A DNA stretch of 13,403 nucleotides, from NCBI GenBank assembly GCA_003313425.1, contig NHZP01000182.1:1-13403 (forward strand), given 5' to 3'. The stretch comes from Pseudopyrenochaeta lycopersici. Its lineage: Eukaryota; Ascomycota; Dothideomycetes; Pleosporales; Pseudopyrenochaetaceae. How positions within the stretch are numbered: position 1 is the stretch's first letter; each line of letters opens with the position of its first letter. The notes beneath the pieces are model-generated. The model made no database searches. It was not told the origin of the DNA and saw only the letters and a program-made list of their open reading frames with translations. Positions 1-8,042 of this stretch are shown in pieces. A program made the translations under genes and the position numbers.

Positions 1-780
1 AAATAGTAAGGTTCTCGTAAGTAGTATTATAGAGAAAAGAAAAAGAAGAGTAAAGTAATTATATAAAGTATTAAGAGAGATAAATAGTAGGGTTTCGCTA
101 ACTAGTTTTATAGGGGTAAGAGTTAGGAGAGTAAAGTAATATAATATAGTATAGAGAGAGAAAGATAGTAGGGATTTAGTAACTGCTTTTGTAAGGGTAA
201 GAAAGAGGAAAGTAAAGCGATAGGATATAGTTTTAAGAGAGAAAGATAGTAGGGATTTACTAACTAGTTTTATAAGGGTAAGAAAGAGAAGAGTAAAGTA
301 ATAGGATATAGTATTAAGATAGTTAGGGTTCGCTAACTAGTTTTATAGGGTAAGAGTTAGGAGAGCAAAGTAATTGTATATAGTATTAAGAGGGAAAGAT
401 AGTAGAGATTTGCTAACTAGTTTTATTTAGTTAAGAGTTAGGAGAGTAAAGTAGTATAATAGAGTATTAAGAGAGAAGATAGTTAGGATTCGCTAACTAG
501 TTTTATAGAGGCAAGAAAGAGAAGAGTAAAGCGATAGGATATAGTATAGAGGGCGAAAGATAGTAGGGATTTGCTAACCGCTTTTATAAGATATAAAGAG
601 GAGAGCAAAGTAATACAATATAGTATAGGGAGTAGAAGGAAGTAGGGATTCGCTAAACCGCTTTTATAGGGTTATAAATAAGGAGAGTAAAGTAATATAA
701 TATAGTATAGAGGGAGAAAGATAGTAGGGATTCGCTAACCGCTTTGAATAGGAAAAAGAAGAGGAGAGCGAAGCGATACT
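1..780. repeat. Degenerate ~80-bp tandem array, about 10 units
   Basis: About ten head-to-tail copies begin near 1, 82, 163, 244, 318, 397, 477, 558, 638 and 719, so the period is mostly 79-81 bp with one 74-bp unit. Each copy contains a 'gatagtagggatt' type start, a 'cgctaactagttttata' or 'cgctaaccgctttta' block, an 'aggagagtaaagtaat' block and an 'atatagtat' block. Copies differ by many substitutions and small indels, so the array is old. The + strand is poor in C, and the C that remain sit mostly in the 'cgctaac' block. I see no supported gene. A subtelomeric satellite is the simplest reading; the window starts inside it, so its true left limit is unknown. Confidence 0.85.
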
Positions 781-792
781 GCCATTATTCTA

Positions 793-817
793 CGAACAAA
801 GACAGTGTATTTGTTCG
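793..817. other. Short inverted repeat (hairpin)
   Basis: 'cgaacaaa' at 793-800 is the exact reverse complement of 'tttgttcg' at 810-817, with a 9-nt loop. It lies directly right of the 80-bp array and overlaps the first copy of an 18-bp direct repeat. Function is unknown. Confidence 0.5.
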
Positions 818-895
818 CTTTGCCTATGTAAAATTTAGCGTGGGCACGGACACTGGAGTGTATTTGTTCGCTTTTTTAGAGTTAATTTGTTCGCT
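804..895. repeat. 18-bp direct repeat with a third partial copy
   Basis: 'agtgtatttgttcgcttt' occurs identically at 804-821 and 857-874, and a shorter form 'taatttgttcgct' follows at 883-895. The first two copies are 53 bp apart. The set marks the junction between the left satellite array and the decayed minus-strand gene. It could be the start of another repeat family or a regulatory cluster; the sequence does not decide. Confidence 0.6.
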
Positions 896-1307
896 ATTTC
901 CTGGGGTTAATAATTGATGCAACGCTTACAGAACGTGCACGAAGTATATCTAAATTGTATGTTAGATTTCTAGAGTAAACAGAGATAGATTGGGTGAGTA
1001 GAATATAGATGAAGTTTGGGTACCGAAGTTCGCGATGTTGGGAGACACTATCGATAAGATCTGTAGCACGACGAAGGAAGTTAAGCGTAGGTCTAAGTCT
1101 AACATTTACTCTAGAGGATGGAATAATTCGAGCAAAGTTAGCTGGCGCAACGAGGAGTGGAGTAGGACTCTTCAGCGAAGCATGAGCTTGCGATTCCTCG
1201 ACGCCGCCGTCAACGCTGTCGTCGTCTTCGCTGTCTTGAATTTCTTCCACCTCGTAGATTGTTGCTGGCGCCTCTGCCTCAATGCTCAGCGTCTTCTTCT
1301 CACTAAT
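894..1307 (-). pseudogene. Third-frame C-terminal continuation of the minus-strand gene
   Basis: The second frame runs into Arg codons and a stop after 'GIAGGP' (near 1309). In the third frame the text continues from 1307 as 'ISEKKTLSIEAEAPATIYEV', then an acidic run (EEIQDSEDDD, just below 1250), and is open to a stop at 894. One missing base near 1307-1310 accounts for the change. The last 60 or so residues, below about 1080, fall in AT-rich DNA and look less protein-like, so the original end may lie earlier than 894. Confidence 0.5.
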
Positions 1308-1611
1308 GGGCCGCCAGCAATTCCCTCTGGCCCCAACCAGCTCTCAAGCGCCTTGCTAGCAGCGCAGATGTCTGGGTGCACCTTTTTTACCAACTTAATC
1401 CAGACATGCAACTGGCCTACACGAAGGGTCCGTTCAATCCACCGATTAGCAATCTCGTCGTGTGGTATCAGGGTCAGAATGCCCCAGCCTAACTCCTGAA
1501 TAATTGAGTACCAGCGCATTGCTTGCCCTAAACGTCGTCTAAACACCAGCTTAGCCTTCTCAGTAGCATTAGGGTTGACCAGTTCCAACAGCGCTGCAAT
1601 TGCCTCGGTGC
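1286..1611 (-). pseudogene. Second-frame continuation of the minus-strand gene
   Basis: In the frame one base off the main one, sequence from about 1609 downward reads TEAIAALLELVNPNAT and on through a Trp-rich, helical stretch to a stop at 1286-1288. The first-frame text just before it ends in 'RNRTEKVLS', so inserting one base near 1609-1611 would join the two into a single uninterrupted protein. No start codon of the usual kind opens this segment, which argues against a separate gene. An unrecognised intron is possible, but no convincing splice-site and branch-point set is visible. Confidence 0.6.
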
Positions 1612-2814
1612 GGACAGGACCTTTTCCGTACGATTTCGCGTCCTGTCATTGCTGGAGATGAAGTCGTTGTGCCGGATCTGCGCCATTTTGTTGGTATATG
1701 CTTGGCCTAGGAGAGCAGATGCCCATCGAGACTCGATATGGACGGCTGCCAGCTCTTCCTCGTACCGTGTGCACATGTTCCAGGCGAAGCAGAAGTCTCT
1801 ATCGGCATCGTCGCGCACATCTAGCAGTTGCAAGCGCTTTGCACCCACATGACTCTTGCTCTGGCTGCCAGCGAGCTCGCCGCCGCTCCTAAAGGGTGAG
1901 CCGCGCTCTCGCCAAGCTTGCAGGAACTGACCAGCGTGGTACCGAGAGGCGTGGTTTCCAAGCACGCGCGCTTTCTCTAGAAGGCTACAAGCTGTGAGGT
2001 AGGGTGTTTGGGTAGAGCTGTAGAAGTCCGTGCCGTCGGAGACAGACTGCTTAATAATCCAGGCGACGACCGCCTCGTCCTGTTGCGCAATAGAGGTGTA
2101 GGCAGCCTGCTCTTGAACAGAAGCCTTGTCGTTAGGTGCTACTAGGCTAAGAGCAAGCCGCTTCTTCGTCTTTGAAATCACGAGTTTCTTGCTGCGTTCC
2201 CGCTCAGCACGGCGGTTGTTGTTTGTGACGGTAGTGGTGCGCAGAGGGGGGTCTTCTAGCTGTTCGTCTGATTTGCTGGGCTCTGAGCGATGAGGGCTGG
2301 GTGGATGCGTCTCTTCGGTGTCTGTTCGAGCGCGCTTTGGCGAATAGGCTGGCACAGATGGGGGTGGCCGCTTTCTGTGTTGCGAGGGTGGAGCAGAGGG
2401 CTGTTGCAAAGGGGAAGCAGAGGGCTGCTGCGCAGATGGCGGCTCTTCCATCCCGTCTTGCGCAAGCGACTCGGCCGCGCAGACAAGGCGATTCCAGGCA
2501 TCGTCGGATAGAGTGTTATCGGCGAGCGTCTCTCGCAGCAACCAGATAGCTGACAGCACAGAGTGGGCGATGAAGACAGGCTTGCAGACGCTGGTATCGT
2601 TGGGGATCAGCCACCCAGCGCTGTGCGGGCAGAACAACGTGCTGTGCTGCGAGCCCGAAACCGTAGCCTGGCGAAAAAACAGCTTCTGGTAGTCTTCATT
2701 CGGTGGCTCGTACCCGTAGTTGTGGGCAAAATCAGCCTCAATGGCTAGAGGAAAGCTCCGACGGCCGCCGTCAAACTGCTCTGCAGCTTTGTTTAATAGA
2801 GCTGCCCAGTGCAT

Positions 2815-3088
2815 TTCTGGTTTTTGTACTGGCAATGAGGTTAAGAGCTGGGTTCTTGACGCAGGCTATGGGGAAGGGGGTGTGGTGTTGCTGGGCTCCT
2901 GACGCGTTCGCGCCACGGCACCGAAAGTCAGGCCGTGCACAGATGTAACACGACACCCTCACCAACCAGCGTTAGCGGAGCTAGAAACGCAATTAAAAGA
3001 ATGCGTCGATCAATATAGAGAGGAAAAGCAAACAGACCGACGGACGTGTTACATACAGCCCGCCCGTGTACCTCCTGCTCCTCACACT
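2815..3088. promoter_or_regulatory. Divergent intergenic region, probable shared promoter
   Basis: The 274 bp between the two divergent starts must hold both promoters if either gene is transcribed. An 'aatatag' element at 3012-3018, about 75 bp before the helicase ATG, is the only TATA-like motif I see on the + strand. The helicase ATG at 3089 has A at -3 and G at +4, a strong eukaryotic initiation context. The opposite ATG (2814) has a G at -3. No operator or repeated site stands out. Confidence 0.35.
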
Positions 3089-6000
3089 ATGGAGACATTC
3101 GCGCAGCTGTTTGAACACCTGCCTGAGCTTCGAGTGGTCGTCTGCAAGCCATGTGCCAGCGCTATACCACCAGCGCAGGTTGTTACGCACCTTAAAGAGC
3201 GCCACCCCAAGGTAGCAGTCGCCACGCGGAAGCACCTGGCAGCAATCGTGCATGCGCTGCCTGAGCTTGCGCGGGTTCCAGGAGACGTTCGTGTGCCAAA
3301 GCCGGCCAAGGAGCCCATCGCTGGCCTCAAAATCCGAGAGGACGGGCTGGTATGCTTGTCGGAGAGATGTTGGTATACCTGCATCTCGGTGCAAGGCATG
3401 CAGAAACACTGCAAGGATGAGCATGGCTGGGGTGAACAAACAAAAGCGAGGGGGGGATATGAGGCAGAAGAGCAAGCATTCGAGCAACCGAATATGGCGA
3501 GACAGCCAATCCTGCCAGCGCCTGTTCAGAGCTGTCAGCTGGCCGGCGTATGTTGCGGTTGAGACAAGCGTTGGGGGTACGAACCGAGAAGACATCTCCC
3601 AGAGAGTCAAGGCAGATCGCCAGCACCAGCGGGAGAAGCAAGCGGCAGCAGCAGCGCAAGAAAAGATCCAAGAGAGCGTCCGTTCGCAAGCCGATCCGTG
3701 GCTAGCGTTGACCGAATGGGTTCCTCACTTGAAGCGCAGCCCCAGGGCAGCGCTTCTGCGCGCTAAACGGCCAGCGGGTGGGGAGGTGGATGCGCATGGC
3801 AAAGAAGAAGACGCATCAGACGACACAGGCTTACGCGATGTTTGCAAAGCTATGGAGCGGCTGATACGGAAAGCCTTCGACAGCAGCCGGGCAGAGGTTG
3901 TAGGCAGACTTACGCTGGAGATTATCGAGCGACGCGAGGCGGGCGCAGAGTCGAACGAGCGGCCCTTCTACGCAAGGCATCGAGTCCGCACGATCAAGAA
4001 GTACAGCCAGAAGTTGGTGAGCATCCTCTGCTACCTGTGGCGCACAAACGGTCAAGCCGACCGGCCGCCATACAAGCTTACCGGCACGCAAGACGCGCTT
4101 CTGTGGTCACTCCAGCAACTTGCGCGCTCCGCCGACGCTGCAAAGAAGGGGCGGCTGGAAGAGCGATGTCTGCGTCTTTGGATCGCCCTGCTCGACCACA
4201 CGCTGCTGGACGATGAGCACGAGAGCGCACTGCTGAGCGGGGTGGCTGTCCTCGGCCTCAAGCCTGATCACCACGGCGGTGGGTGGGTTCCGGCGCACGA
4301 GTTCTCGCCAACACTGTCCGCTCTGATCACCACCTCAAAAGCGCTCGTGGTGCATCATGCCCGCTGCCAGCGAGATGAAGCGCTTCAGAAAGACCCTGAC
4401 ACAGCGCCCACTGCCTATGAGCTGGTTAGGGACATGGCTGAACGGTTTATGACGCTGTCTGACTTCAAAGGCACGCCCAGTCCCATGAATCGAATGCTGC
4501 GCTTGCGTACGCTAGCTAGAACACAGGCAGGGCGACGCAACGCTCCCGGCATCGTGTCGTGGGATAGAGACCGTCTTCTCATTGACAAGCAGAGCTTTTC
4601 GCTAGCCGACCTCCGGTCTATGGTTAAGGGGCTGTGCGAGACGGCGCGAATACAGTTACTCAGGGACGTCCTACTCTTGGATCTAGACGACACGGACTGC
4701 GTGCGGCCTGGGAGCACCACGCTTCCAGAGGTGTCCGTGGACAAACTCGTCGACCAGCCAGCCGAGCTGGCTACGGGCTGGAGCTTTCTGAAGCACCCCA
4801 GCAACCAACTAGACAGGTGGCAAGACTGGCTTCTAGACCGGGTATTGGAGGAGGCCCCGCTAAGGGAGAGATTCATCCGTGGGATGGACAGCATGCAGCA
4901 GCCAGAGCGGACGCTATGGCGCGACGACGCTGTAGCCAGATACATGAAGGGTGTGCGTCGATTTAAAGAGAGCCTCTTCACCCTCGTGCACCTCTCTGCC
5001 GGTGCACCCGCGCGCGGGACAGAGATCACCTCGATACAGTGCGAGAACAGCGCAGATGGGGCCGGGTGCCGAGGGGTGTTTGTGGAAGGTGGTCTGGTAT
5101 CCTTCACCACTACGTACCACAAGGGGTACAGCTTTAGCAAGCGTGTCAAGACCATCCACCGCTACGTTCCCTGGGAGGTGAGTGAGCTGGTGGTATACTT
5201 CCTTGGGCTCGGCCGACCGTTCATAGACGATCTCCAGATGCTGCACAACGGCGTTGCCCGCCCTACCGCTTTCCTCTGGGAGCCAGAACCAGAGGAGCAG
5301 TGGGAGGACGAGAGCGACAGCGAAGAGAGCGACGACGGAGACGAGTACGGCGATGCTGACCGTGAGAAGGCACAATCAGCCAACCCAGACGGGTACTGGG
5401 GTACCGATCGCATACGCCGCGTCCTGCGCGAGCAGACCTTCCAGTACATGAGCGCCGCCCTCGGCACCCGCGCCTGGCGGCATGCCTACCCGGCCATCCA
5501 CCGAGAGCTGGCCAAAGATGGACAGGCACGCGACTGGCTGGAAGTGCTCTACTGGAACAAAGCGCCTACGACGAGCCATGCGCGAGCGTTGCAGTCGGGT
5601 CACAGCCTTCAAACTGAGGAAGGCAACTACGGCCGCTCCATGATGGAGTCTCCCTTTCAGACCATGGTCGAGCGGGAAGAGTTCCGGCGCGTGAGCATGG
5701 ACTGGCATCGCGTGCTGGAGTTTGCCTCCGCCTGGGAGGACGGCCGCATGCACCCTGGTGTCCGCGCGGAGATGATAGCGCAGCAAGAGAAGCAGGCGCT
5801 CCAGCGCTGGTCGTCGCTCGCGATGGTGGACCTCAAGGTAGAGTTCAGGCGACTCGCCGGGCGGCCGGACGCCGAGTATCGTGGCAAGCAGGAAGAAGGC
5901 CTCAGGGCTGTGATGCAGCGACGGCTGCGCGTGCTGGTCGTGATGGCTACCGGCACAGGCAAGAGCATGCTGTTCATGCTGCCCGCGTCCATCTCGCCGG

Positions 6001-7271
6001 GCGGCGTCACCGTTGTCGTTGCTCCGTTGAACGCCTTGCGAGACGATCTGCAGGACCGCTGCGACCTGCTCGGCATTCCCTGCGCCAAGTGGGACGGAAG
6101 GAGACCGCCTTACTGGGCTCGAATTGTGCTGGTCACTCCGGAGAGCGCGGTTACGAAGGGATTCGGCAGGTTCATCGACGAGAAGCGCATGCTACATCAG
6201 CTGGATCGTATCGTGATAGACGAGTGCCACGTGCTGCTAGAGTCGACGGAGGACTGGCGGCCAGACATCCTCAAGATGACGGAGATGGCGGAGAAGGGGA
6301 CGCAGGTTGTCTACCTGACTGCGACCTTGCCGCCAACGCTGCAGCCCGCCTTCTTCCAGACCGCAGGGCTCGATGCCCAGACTGTGACCATATGCCGCGA
6401 CGAACGCACCACGCGGGCGAACATTGCGTACCAGGTGCTGGAGTATACACGGGGCACGCTGGATAAGGCACTTGTTAAGCTTGTGGCTGCGAAGAGGAGG
6501 AAGTACGGACTAGAGGCGCAGATCATCGTCTATTGTCCAACGGTGGACAAGACTAAGCGGCTTGCGAAGCTTCTGCAGTGCTCTGCCTACTACCGCCAGA
6601 TGGATACAGACGAGGAGAAGGCACGCATGGTGCGAAGCTTTACCTCAGGCGTAGAGAAGCTCTGCACAGCCACCAACATGCTAGGCCTTGGGCTCGACGC
6701 TGCAGGCGTCCGGGTAGTAATCCACGTTGCTATGTGTCTCCTGTTGCTCCAATATATGCAAGAGAGCGGCCGGGCCAGGCGAACGGGGCTGGACAGCGAG
6801 TCGATCGTTCTAAGAGCGTGCTATCTGACAAAAGAGGGGAGGGTAAAGAAGGCGCTCGGCCACAAGTTAGAGCGCCCTGCGAAGGAGTTCCTGACTGCCG
6901 AATCGTGCCGGAGAATTGCGATAGACAGGCACATGGACGGCAGACTGAACAGGCAGCAATGCGAGATGGGAGAGTCGAAGTGTGATCTATGCGAGCAACA
7001 CCCCCGCGGTACCAAGCGGCAAGGCGTCGAAGAAGAGCGGGAAGAGCCAGAGGCGACGCATGCTGATACCGCAGCGGCTGCAGCAGAGGAGCAGCGCAGA
7101 GAGCTTAAGCAAGCTATGGCCGTGGAAGAGCGGAGAATCAAGATCCAGCAGCGGCGAAGGACGGAGCAAGTGATATACGAGCTGGAGCGGCTAGAGCAGC
7201 ACTTTCAGCGCTGGAGCAACGCGTGCGCCATCTGCATGGTCACTCAAGCGGACCCAGCGCGCCACAATTAG
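3089..7271 (+). CDS. Telomere-linked RecQ-type helicase with OrsD-like zinc finger (frame broken at a G7 run)
   Basis: This is a fungal SF2 DNA helicase of the telomere-linked RecQ type, expected to unwind DNA in the nucleus using ATP. The start at 3089 gives Cys/His motifs (Cys at 3143, 3152; His at 3188, 3203; then Cys 3353, 3368, 3380 and His 3407, 3422) like the OrsD domain fused to such helicases. From the G7 run at 3450-3456 the protein continues one frame on: 'CQRLFRAVSWPAYV' (from about 3511) fits the end of the same domain. The main frame is open from 3252. A central recombinase-like domain follows (5001-5636). Helicase motifs: Gln of motif 0 at 5889, ATGTGKS at 5946-5966, DECH at 6219-6230, TAT at 6318-6326, TNMLGLGLDA at 6672-6701, QESGRARRTG at 6759-6788. 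Four Cys at 6906, 6960, 6981 and 6990 resemble the RecQ zinc-binding segment. A charged, probably coiled helix covers 7029-7215. No intron is needed. The frame stops at 7269 before the family's likely end. Family call is firm; activity of this copy is doubtful. Confidence 0.88.
3450..3456 (+). other. G7 homopolymer at the helicase frame change
   Basis: Upstream of this run the zinc-finger frame (from 3089) is convincing through HGWGEQTKAR. Downstream the helicase frame is convincing from RIWRDSQSCQ (about 3489). Leaving out one G of the seven joins them exactly. The zinc-finger frame otherwise ends at 3562. The run could be a real insertion, a sequencing error, or less likely the inside of a small intron. 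Confidence 0.6.
5001..5636 (+). other. Tyrosine-recombinase-like domain inside the helicase protein
   Basis: The order and chemistry of residues match the catalytic set of tyrosine recombinases. Arg lies in APARGTEI (codon 5013), Lys in YHKG (5121), an R-x-x-R-H motif in TRAWRHAY (5469-5483, second Arg at 5478), His in SGHS (5601) and Tyr in NYGR (5628). The His-to-Tyr distance is 9 residues, the same as in phage lambda Int, XerD and Cre (there Trp to Tyr). An acidic insertion (about 5280-5370, rich in Asp, Glu and Ser) separates the Lys from the second Arg, and the Arg-to-His gap (41 residues) is longer than in those enzymes. It could be a degenerate, non-catalytic fold used for DNA binding. 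This assignment is inference from motif spacing. Confidence 0.5.
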
Positions 7272-7664
7272 AAGGATTGTTCAAAGGCTAACGAAGCGCA
7301 GATTAAGTTGATAGAAGCTAAGGTCAAATCTATACACCATGTAAAGTGGGAGAAGTATGCACGGTGTTACTATTGCTGGGCGCCGCAAGCCATCTGCGAC
7401 AAGTAGGAGGAGACAAGTGCACAGGGTGCATTCAAGACACGAGGGATGGGTTTTCCTTGCCAGTATGGCGGGGTGCTTCAGCAAGCAGTAGCTGCGCTGC
7501 TTGCCTTTCAGCAACCGACGTGCACGCCATGGCTAGAGCAGCAGATGCAAGACGCCGCGATTGTGCACGGCAGCGATGAGGCCCAGCTTTACAAGTAGCT
7601 TGGACTGAAGATCAAGATGGGCCAGAGGGACGCAAGCCAGATGTGCCGTTTTTTATATGCTTAG
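7272..7664 (+). pseudogene. Decayed C-terminal tail of the helicase, cut by in-frame TAG codons
   Basis: Past the stop at 7269-7271 the same frame remains protein-like for about 130 codons with no indel. It supplies Cys and His residues that complete zinc-binding patterns: Cys 7224 and 7233 before the stop, then His 7263 and Cys 7278, followed by Cys 7365, 7374 and 7395 in 'CYYCWAPQAICDK'. The segments 'CQYGGVLQQAVAALLAF' and 'LGLKIKMGQRDASQMCRFLY' also read as real protein. The only breaks are TAG at 7269, 7404, 7596 and 7662. Each would be Trp (TGG) before one G-to-A change, and KWEKY, CWAP and TPW nearby keep TGG. The original protein would then have been at least about 1,525 residues. Confidence 0.7.
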
Positions 7665-7718
7665 GAGGAGGGGCATGTGCACTCATATAAAGCAGACTAA
7701 GAAGGCTCTACTCCATAT

Positions 7719-7751
7719 AACCCTAACCCTAAACCTTAGGTTAGGATTAGG
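7719..7751. repeat. Interstitial telomere-like repeats, C-strand then G-strand
   Basis: Two and a half CCCTAA-type units (7719-7735) are followed at once by TTAGG-type units (7736-7751). The centre 'cctaaaccttagg' (7728-7740) is an inverted repeat. In this order the two halves point outward, as at the two ends of one molecule, which is opposite to the TTAGGG/CCCTAA order made by an end-to-end telomere fusion. Confidence 0.75.
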
Positions 7752-7766
7752 AAAAGGGCATTATAG

Positions 7767-7839
7767 ACTGACTTGCGGCCGGGTTAGAAGTTAGAATAGT
7801 AGAAACTGACTTGCGTCCCTATCGGATCAGAAGTTAGAA
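7767..7839. repeat. Two copies of a ~40-bp repeat
   Basis: 'actgacttgcg' occurs at 7767-7777 and 7805-7815, each followed by 'agaagttagaa' (7786-7796 and 7829-7839). The copies share both blocks but differ in spacing by 5 bp, which points to an old local duplication. Confidence 0.6.
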
Positions 7840-7988
7840 ACGAGTTAGTTGGGTGGCATACAGAGCAACAACATGTGTTAGGTGTTTGTAGCATTCATAG
7901 TATATGTTGAAGGAACTAGCAGCTTAGTAGAGGAGGGAGGGTAGACTAGATCGCCCGCCGGAGAACAGGAGAGTACGACTAGAGACTA

Positions 7989-8015
7989 ACTTTTACTTAA
8001 TAGTTAAGTAAAAGT
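7989..8015. other. Perfect hairpin, 12-bp arms, 3-nt loop
   Basis: 'acttttacttaa' (7989-8000) is followed by 'tag' and its exact reverse complement 'ttaagtaaaagt' (8004-8015). It lies about 30 bp left of the minisatellite. No T-run typical of a bacterial terminator follows. A protein-binding palindrome or a remnant element end are possible. Confidence 0.65.
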
Positions 8016-8042
8016 CAGAATATACAAACAGACACAGGAGGT

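Larger units (their letters stand above)
894..2814 (-). pseudogene. Decayed subtelomeric protein gene, divergent to the helicase gene
   Basis: I do not know a function for this gene. Its longest frame runs from the first ATG (complement of 2812-2814; an upstream in-frame TTG at 2835 is not a likely fungal start) to a stop at 1528. Counting from that TTG, residues 1-125 are compact and mixed in composition. Residues about 130-225 are Pro/Ser/Gln-rich and probably disordered, with basic clusters (KRAR near 168, RSKK and KTKKR near 214-226) that would suit nuclear import. Residues 235-405 look alpha-helical, with repeated Trp and Arg. After about 1611 this frame turns into Cys/Trp-rich sequence of poor character, while another frame continues with well-formed protein sequence, and a second shift occurs near 1308. 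Two single-base losses explain both. The first half reads smoothly and may still be translated. The pattern resembles what I recall of uncharacterised proteins beside fungal telomere-linked helicases, but that is from memory and unverified. Confidence 0.6.
7665..8042. other. Gene-free spacer with telomere-like and duplicated motifs
   Basis: No gene is supported here. The spacer contains a divergent telomere-like block (7719-7751), a duplicated ~40-bp segment (7767-7839) and a hairpin (7989-8015), annotated separately. Base composition is mixed and still includes C, unlike the DNA further right. Confidence 0.6.

Noticed and set aside
1..780. CRISPR array
   Set aside because: The repeated units vary along their whole length, with no constant short repeat between unique spacers, and the setting is fungal.
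1035..1499. A plus-strand ORF opposite the decayed minus-strand gene
   Set aside because: The minus strand shows continuous protein text across frames here, and the plus-strand translation is low in structure.
3252..3455. The ATG at 3252 as the true start of the helicase
   Set aside because: Between 3252 and about 3455 this frame is Arg/Ser/Cys-rich and matches nothing, while the overlapping frame from 3089 carries ordered Cys/His motifs and a strong start context.
2993..3610. A 205-codon minus-strand ORF across the divergent region
   Set aside because: It covers the zinc-finger coding part of the helicase gene and has no recognisable motif; the plus-strand reading explains the DNA better.
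4415..5155. A 246-codon minus-strand ORF under the helicase
   Set aside because: Ser/Arg/Leu-rich composition typical of the reverse of a GC-rich coding region, and it lies fully inside the helicase frame.
7346..7579. A small Cys-rich plus-strand ORF, and the opposite-strand ORF at 7281-7514
   Set aside because: Both overlap the helicase tail frame, which has the Cys/His spacing and continuity of a real protein; these two look like shadows.
7269..7664. UAG read as an amino acid in this organism
   Set aside because: The preceding 4 kb of the helicase frame encodes Trp as TGG and has no internal TAG, so a changed genetic code is not needed.
7719..7751. Telomere-to-telomere fusion point
   Set aside because: The order is CCCTAA then TTAGG; a fusion would give TTAGGG then CCCTAA.
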